The translations under genes were made by a program, and so were the position numbers. DNA of 26,803 nt from an uncultured Bacteroidales bacterium (GTDB taxonomy: Bacteria; Bacteroidota; Bacteroidia; Bacteroidales; Paludibacteraceae). This document shows, piece after piece, positions 23,850-26,803 of this stretch. How positions within the stretch are numbered: the first letter of the stretch is position 1; each line of letters begins with the position of its first letter. The notes under the pieces are model-generated. The model was not told the origin of the DNA. It saw only the letters and a program-made list of their open reading frames with translations, and did no database searches. The stretch is taken from the NCBI GenBank assembly GCA_937911235.1, contig CALDPN010000129.1, positions 1 to 26,803 on the forward strand, read 5' to 3'.

Positions 23850-25178
23850 ATGAGAAGATACCTATTATATATACTACTAGTTTTATCTACAGTGGCAAAT
23901 GCTACAGAAGATAAAAGTTTTACTGCATATAAAGTGAAGGGACAATTCATTGGCGGTTGGATATATCCACACGATGCCAGTATAATTAAACCACTTACAA
24001 AAGGCCCTGTGCTTGGTGGCGAACTTGCCTTTGAACTTGCTTCTGATGGTAGTAAGCAGTGGCACAAAGACTTCAATATGCCAGATTTAGGTTTTGCCCT
24101 TCAAGTGCTCGACCTTGGCAACCCTGAAATTACAGGACAAATGATTTCACTTTATCCATACATTAATATACCTATGGTGAATAGTGAAAAAATACGTTTC
24201 AACGCCAAAATGGGTATGGGTGCTGCATTTTGCACCAAACCTTGCGACCTTGAGGCTGCCATAGCCGACCCTCGCGCCATAAAACAAAAAGCTGCAGATT
24301 ATAACTTTGCTATAGGCGGCGTGTTCAACTTTGCTATTTCGGCAGGCCTAAACATTGAAGTACCTGTACACAAGAACGTTAGCCTTACTGCCGATGTGAT
24401 GTTCAACCACTTCTCTAGTGCTAGCACGAGCCAACCAAACAGCGGATTTAATATGTTTAATGGGTACTTAGGGGTGAAATACTTATTTAATGAGGAAAAA
24501 TTACTCGCTCCGCTCGTGATTTCTGGCGGCACTCGGGAGAATTCAAGCGAGCTTGATTCTCCTCTCGTTTGCACAGAAATTCCTAACTCTTTGAAACGTT
24601 GGAGCGGTGAAGTGATTTTGAGCGGTGGGTTTAAGAAACTTTACTACAAAGACAATAAATATTTTGGCACTGCGAGTTTAAATCTTGAAGGTTATTACCA
24701 CACCTGTCGCCAGCACAGAATTGGTCTTGGGCTAGATTTATTTTACGACGGAGCTTACGCTCAAACAGTGGCACAAGATGCCTCTGGCAAATATTATTGG
24801 ACAAAAGAAAATACTCACTTTGGCAGAACATTCACTCCAAACAACAATTTTGAAAACAAACTAAGACTTGGTCTTAATATAGCCAACGAACTTACCATAG
24901 GCAAGGTTGGAATTTTCTTCCATTTAGGTCTTTACCTTTACGACCCTGTTAAAAACATGGAGCCAGGAGGCGAAATTTTAGAAGCACTTAACAAAGGCGA
25001 AACTCCTAAGAAAAAAGGACTATTTTACGCCTACGACATAGACAAAGAAGACGGTTGGAACTATTTCCGCCTTGGTGTTAAATATCACATTACCAAAGAC
25101 TTCCTTGTAAACTTAAGTTTCAAAACACATTTACAAAAAGTTGAATTCCTTGAGCTTGGATTAGGATATTCTTTTTAG
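23850..25178 (+). CDS. PagL-like acyloxyacyl hydrolase / lipid A deacylase homologue, outer-membrane barrel
   Basis: A 442-residue protein from the ATG at 23850 (MRRYLLYILLVLSTVANA, signal peptide cleaved before TEDK). The longer open frame to 23760 has no support because the promoter lies inside it. Beta-barrel strand patterns run throughout and the protein ends in the aromatic residue of LGLGYSF, as outer-membrane proteins do. The stretch MFNHFSSASTSQPNSGFNMF aligns with the PagL active site: H187 and S189 match the catalytic His-x-Ser, while N201 sits where PagL of Pseudomonas has Glu. PagL removes a 3-O-linked acyl chain from lipid A; activity here is inferred. The protein is much longer than PagL, with a second barrel-like half. 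Residues about 219-247 are encoded by a GC-richer repeat that looks inserted (24502-24589). Confidence 0.75.
   Translation: MRRYLLYILLVLSTVANATEDKSFTAYKVKGQFIGGWIYPHDASIIKPLTKGPVLGGELAFELASDGSKQWHKDFNMPDLGFALQVLDLGNPEITGQMISLYPYINIPMVNSEKIRFNAKMGMGAAFCTKPCDLEAAIADPRAIKQKAADYNFAIGGVFNFAISAGLNIEVPVHKNVSLTADVMFNHFSSASTSQPNSGFNMFNGYLGVKYLFNEEKLLAPLVISGGTRENSSELDSPLVCTEIPNSLKRWSGEVILSGGFKKLYYKDNKYFGTASLNLEGYYHTCRQHRIGLGLDLFYDGAYAQTVAQDASGKYYWTKENTHFGRTFTPNNNFENKLRLGLNIANELTIGKVGIFFHLGLYLYDPVKNMEPGGEILEALNKGETPKKKGLFYAYDIDKEDGWNYFRLGVKYHITKDFLVNLSFKTHLQKVEFLELGLGYSF
24502..24589 (+). repeat. In-frame dispersed palindromic repeat, copy A
   Basis: The stretch from 24537 to 24589 is 49/53 identical to the reverse complement of 26751-26803. 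Its inner part forms a hairpin (GGAGAAT-TCAAGC with GCTTGA-TTCTCC). The preceding GC-rich bases (24502-24536, CTCGCTCCGCTCG onward) probably belong to the same element, but copy B is cut off before that part can be compared. It keeps the PagL-like frame open and adds about 29 residues, including SSELDSPLVCTEIPNS. Confidence 0.8.
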
Positions 25179-25211
25179 TTAGGGTTACAAAACAATAAAA
25201 ACAGATACATT

Positions 25212-26803
25212 TTGAAAAAAATCATCATAATAATCAGCATTGCGGCACTTGCCCTTGGTTGTGCCATTTGGGGTATTGTATCATTAAAATCAAACACAAT
25301 ATCTAAGCAAACCGACATTTATAGCAGTTTTCCAGAAGTTCCTGTAAGCATTCTTCAGATAAACAACCCAGAAGGACTTACCGAAGCACTACTATACAAT
25401 AATAATTATTGGCAAGACCTTAGCCTTCTTGGCGAGCTAAAGACTCTAAATACAATTTTCACACTTGTAGATTCGCTTAAAGAAGCAAATCCAGACATTA
25501 GCAGTGTGCTTAAAAGTAGAAAAATTGTTTTGAGTTCATACGCCGATGGCAAACACCTTTGGAGCGCACAAGTATCTAACAATGAGCAAACAGCTATCAC
25601 TGAATTGCTTTCAAAAAACATTCCAAGCAAATTATACTTTGCCTACCCTAGCGATATTCTTCTTATTTCCAACGACAAATCTTTGGTAGAAAAATCTATT
25701 ATCCAACTTTCTACAGAAACCTCATTGATGGACAAAGAAGAAGGTTTTAACAAAATAAAAAACTCTGCAGGCGAAGGTGCTTTAGCAAACTGGTTTGTAA
25801 ATATACAATCATTTCAAAATACTCTAAATGAGTCTTTTAAAGAAGAATTTAATCTAGACGATATAAACCACTACGCACGTTGGTGTGCATTCGACCTTGA
25901 AGTGCTTGAAGACAAACTTGTGGTAAATGGTTTTGCCGAAAGCGGTGGCGAGCAAGACTTTTTGAGCCTTTTCACAGCTCAAGAATACACATTAAACACG
26001 CTTACCAGTCGTATGCCATACAATACCTATTTCTTTAAGCATTATGCGCTTTCAGATGTAGATGAATACACCCAAGCAATAGATAGTTTTTCAAATAAAC
26101 ACGATGTGGGTTACAACGCCTACGGCAATCTAGTTTCCTTAGAAACCAACACAGGCGAAAATCCACTACTGTTTTTCCGTCAGTTTTTCGATGGAGAAAT
26201 TGCATACGGACGCTCTCCTATCGATGAATTTGTAATCGTGAAACTTTTCTCGGCAAAAGAAGCTGCAGAGAAGCTAAACTATATGGTAAACGACAAAGAC
26301 AGCGAAGCTAAACTCATAAAAAAGAATGGTTTAGACATTTATCATTTCAACCAAAATGGCTTTGCAGCATCTGTTTTTGGCAAACAATTTTTGCTTGAAG
26401 ACGAATATATGACCATTGTGGACAATAAACTTATTATTGCTCCGTCTATAAATTTCTTAACCTATATTGCTTCGCGCAACGCCAACACTCAAACCCTGCA
26501 ATGCGCTCCAAACTTTAGAGACGCAAACAGAACTCTGCTTAGCATAGCAAATTTGTCTTTTTACGTAAATATTCCATACGTGATACGTAATGCAAAGGAG
26601 TTTTTCTCTAAAGAATTTGTAACAGAAATTAAGAAAAACGAAAACCTTTGGAAAAACTTTTCTACCTTCTGCCTACAAGCAGAAAACACCCCTAACGGCA
26701 ACACATATCAACACTTCTTCCTTCAGTATGATAGGGTGTATAAGAGTGAGGAGTTAGGAATTTCTGTGCAAACGAGTGGAGAACCAAGCTCGCTTGAGTT
26801 ATC
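25212..26803 (+). CDS. Membrane-anchored DUF3352-like protein of unknown function, 5' part (cut by window edge)
   Basis: An open frame of 530 codons continues past the right edge. I chose TTG at 25212 because the translation then begins with Lys-Lys and a membrane segment (KKIIIIISIAALALGCAIWG). No ATG occurs in frame until about codon 173, and the preceding in-frame stop is the TAG of the upstream gene. The rest looks like an extracytoplasmic protein of the DUF3352 type common in Bacteroidota, with the opening pattern SFPEVPVSILQINNPEGLTE and ALLYNNNYWQDL. No catalytic motif is recognised. It follows the PagL-like gene by 33 bases with no terminator, so the two are probably co-transcribed. 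The last 18 codons visible (26751-26803) are a copy of the dispersed repeat. Confidence 0.7.
   Translation, partial: MKKIIIIISIAALALGCAIWGIVSLKSNTISKQTDIYSSFPEVPVSILQINNPEGLTEALLYNNNYWQDLSLLGELKTLNTIFTLVDSLKEANPDISSVLKSRKIVLSSYADGKHLWSAQVSNNEQTAITELLSKNIPSKLYFAYPSDILLISNDKSLVEKSIIQLSTETSLMDKEEGFNKIKNSAGEGALANWFVNIQSFQNTLNESFKEEFNLDDINHYARWCAFDLEVLEDKLVVNGFAESGGEQDFLSLFTAQEYTLNTLTSRMPYNTYFFKHYALSDVDEYTQAIDSFSNKHDVGYNAYGNLVSLETNTGENPLLFFRQFFDGEIAYGRSPIDEFVIVKLFSAKEAAEKLNYMVNDKDSEAKLIKKNGLDIYHFNQNGFAASVFGKQFLLEDEYMTIVDNKLIIAPSINFLTYIASRNANTQTLQCAPNFRDANRTLLSIANLSFYVNIPYVIRNAKEFFSKEFVTEIKKNENLWKNFSTFCLQAENTPNGNTYQHFFLQYDRVYKSEELGISVQTSGEPSSLEL
26751..26803 (-). repeat. In-frame dispersed palindromic repeat, copy B (cut by window edge)
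   Basis: In reverse complement this matches 24537-24589 at 49 of 53 bases; the first 26 bases are identical. It contains the same hairpin core (CCAAGC TC GCTTGA). It lies inside the DUF3352-like reading frame and contributes ELGISVQTSGEPSSLEL, so it is in the opposite orientation to copy A relative to the host gene. Confidence 0.8.

Overview
The window comes from an AT-rich member of the Bacteroidota, most likely a Bacteroidales-type bacterium. Several things point there. The promoters fit the Bacteroidota TTTG / N19-21 / TAnnTTTG pattern, and start codons follow A-rich leaders rather than Shine-Dalgarno sequences. There are type IX secretion (T9SS) and gliding-type genes (PorP/SprF, PorE-like OmpA, GldF-GldG, type B sorting domains), and spermidine is made by the carboxyspermidine route. 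Everything from the left edge to 23730 is on the minus strand; the last two genes are on the plus strand.

Left part (1-4700): the N-terminal 313 codons of a membrane phosphoethanolamine transferase/sulfatase-fold enzyme running off the left edge; a tRNA-Gly(GCC) with its own consensus promoter and terminator; then a tight three-gene unit transcribed leftward: CNNM/CorC-type ion transporter, carboxy(nor)spermidine dehydrogenase and carboxy(nor)spermidine decarboxylase. The last two overlap by one base and make spermidine from putrescine and aspartate semialdehyde.

Centre (4700-19400): a surface-adhesin locus. Two large secreted proteins (2722 and 1251 aa) share a type B (gliding-motility-associated) T9SS C-terminal domain, a Cys-containing N-terminal beta-sandwich-like region and Ig/PKD-like modules. 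The smaller one is followed within a few bases by a PorE-like protein (beta-propeller plus OmpA domain) and a PorP/SprF barrel, the expected outer-membrane partners for type B substrates. The intergenic regions upstream of the two adhesins are related to each other: an inverted repeat with a 13-nt loop, a terminator hairpin, and a promoter whose -7 box is the same distance from the hairpin in both. The terminator stems differ by compensating changes.

Right part (19400-26803): an exonuclease/dnaN pair, then a single ORF that fuses GldF (ABC permease) and GldG (auxiliary subunit). A divergent promoter region separates it from a PagL-like outer-membrane lipid A deacylase homologue and a membrane-anchored DUF3352-like protein that begins with TTG and runs off the right edge.

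The most unexpected observation is a repeat of about 53 bp (at least), present once in each of the last two plus-strand genes in opposite orientations, 49 of 53 bases identical, palindromic at one end and in frame with both genes. It behaves like a small dispersed element that inserts into coding sequence without breaking it, comparable in concept to Rickettsia palindromic elements. No CRISPR array, insertion sequence, transposase or phage gene was seen, and no gene-free stretch exceeds 300 bases.
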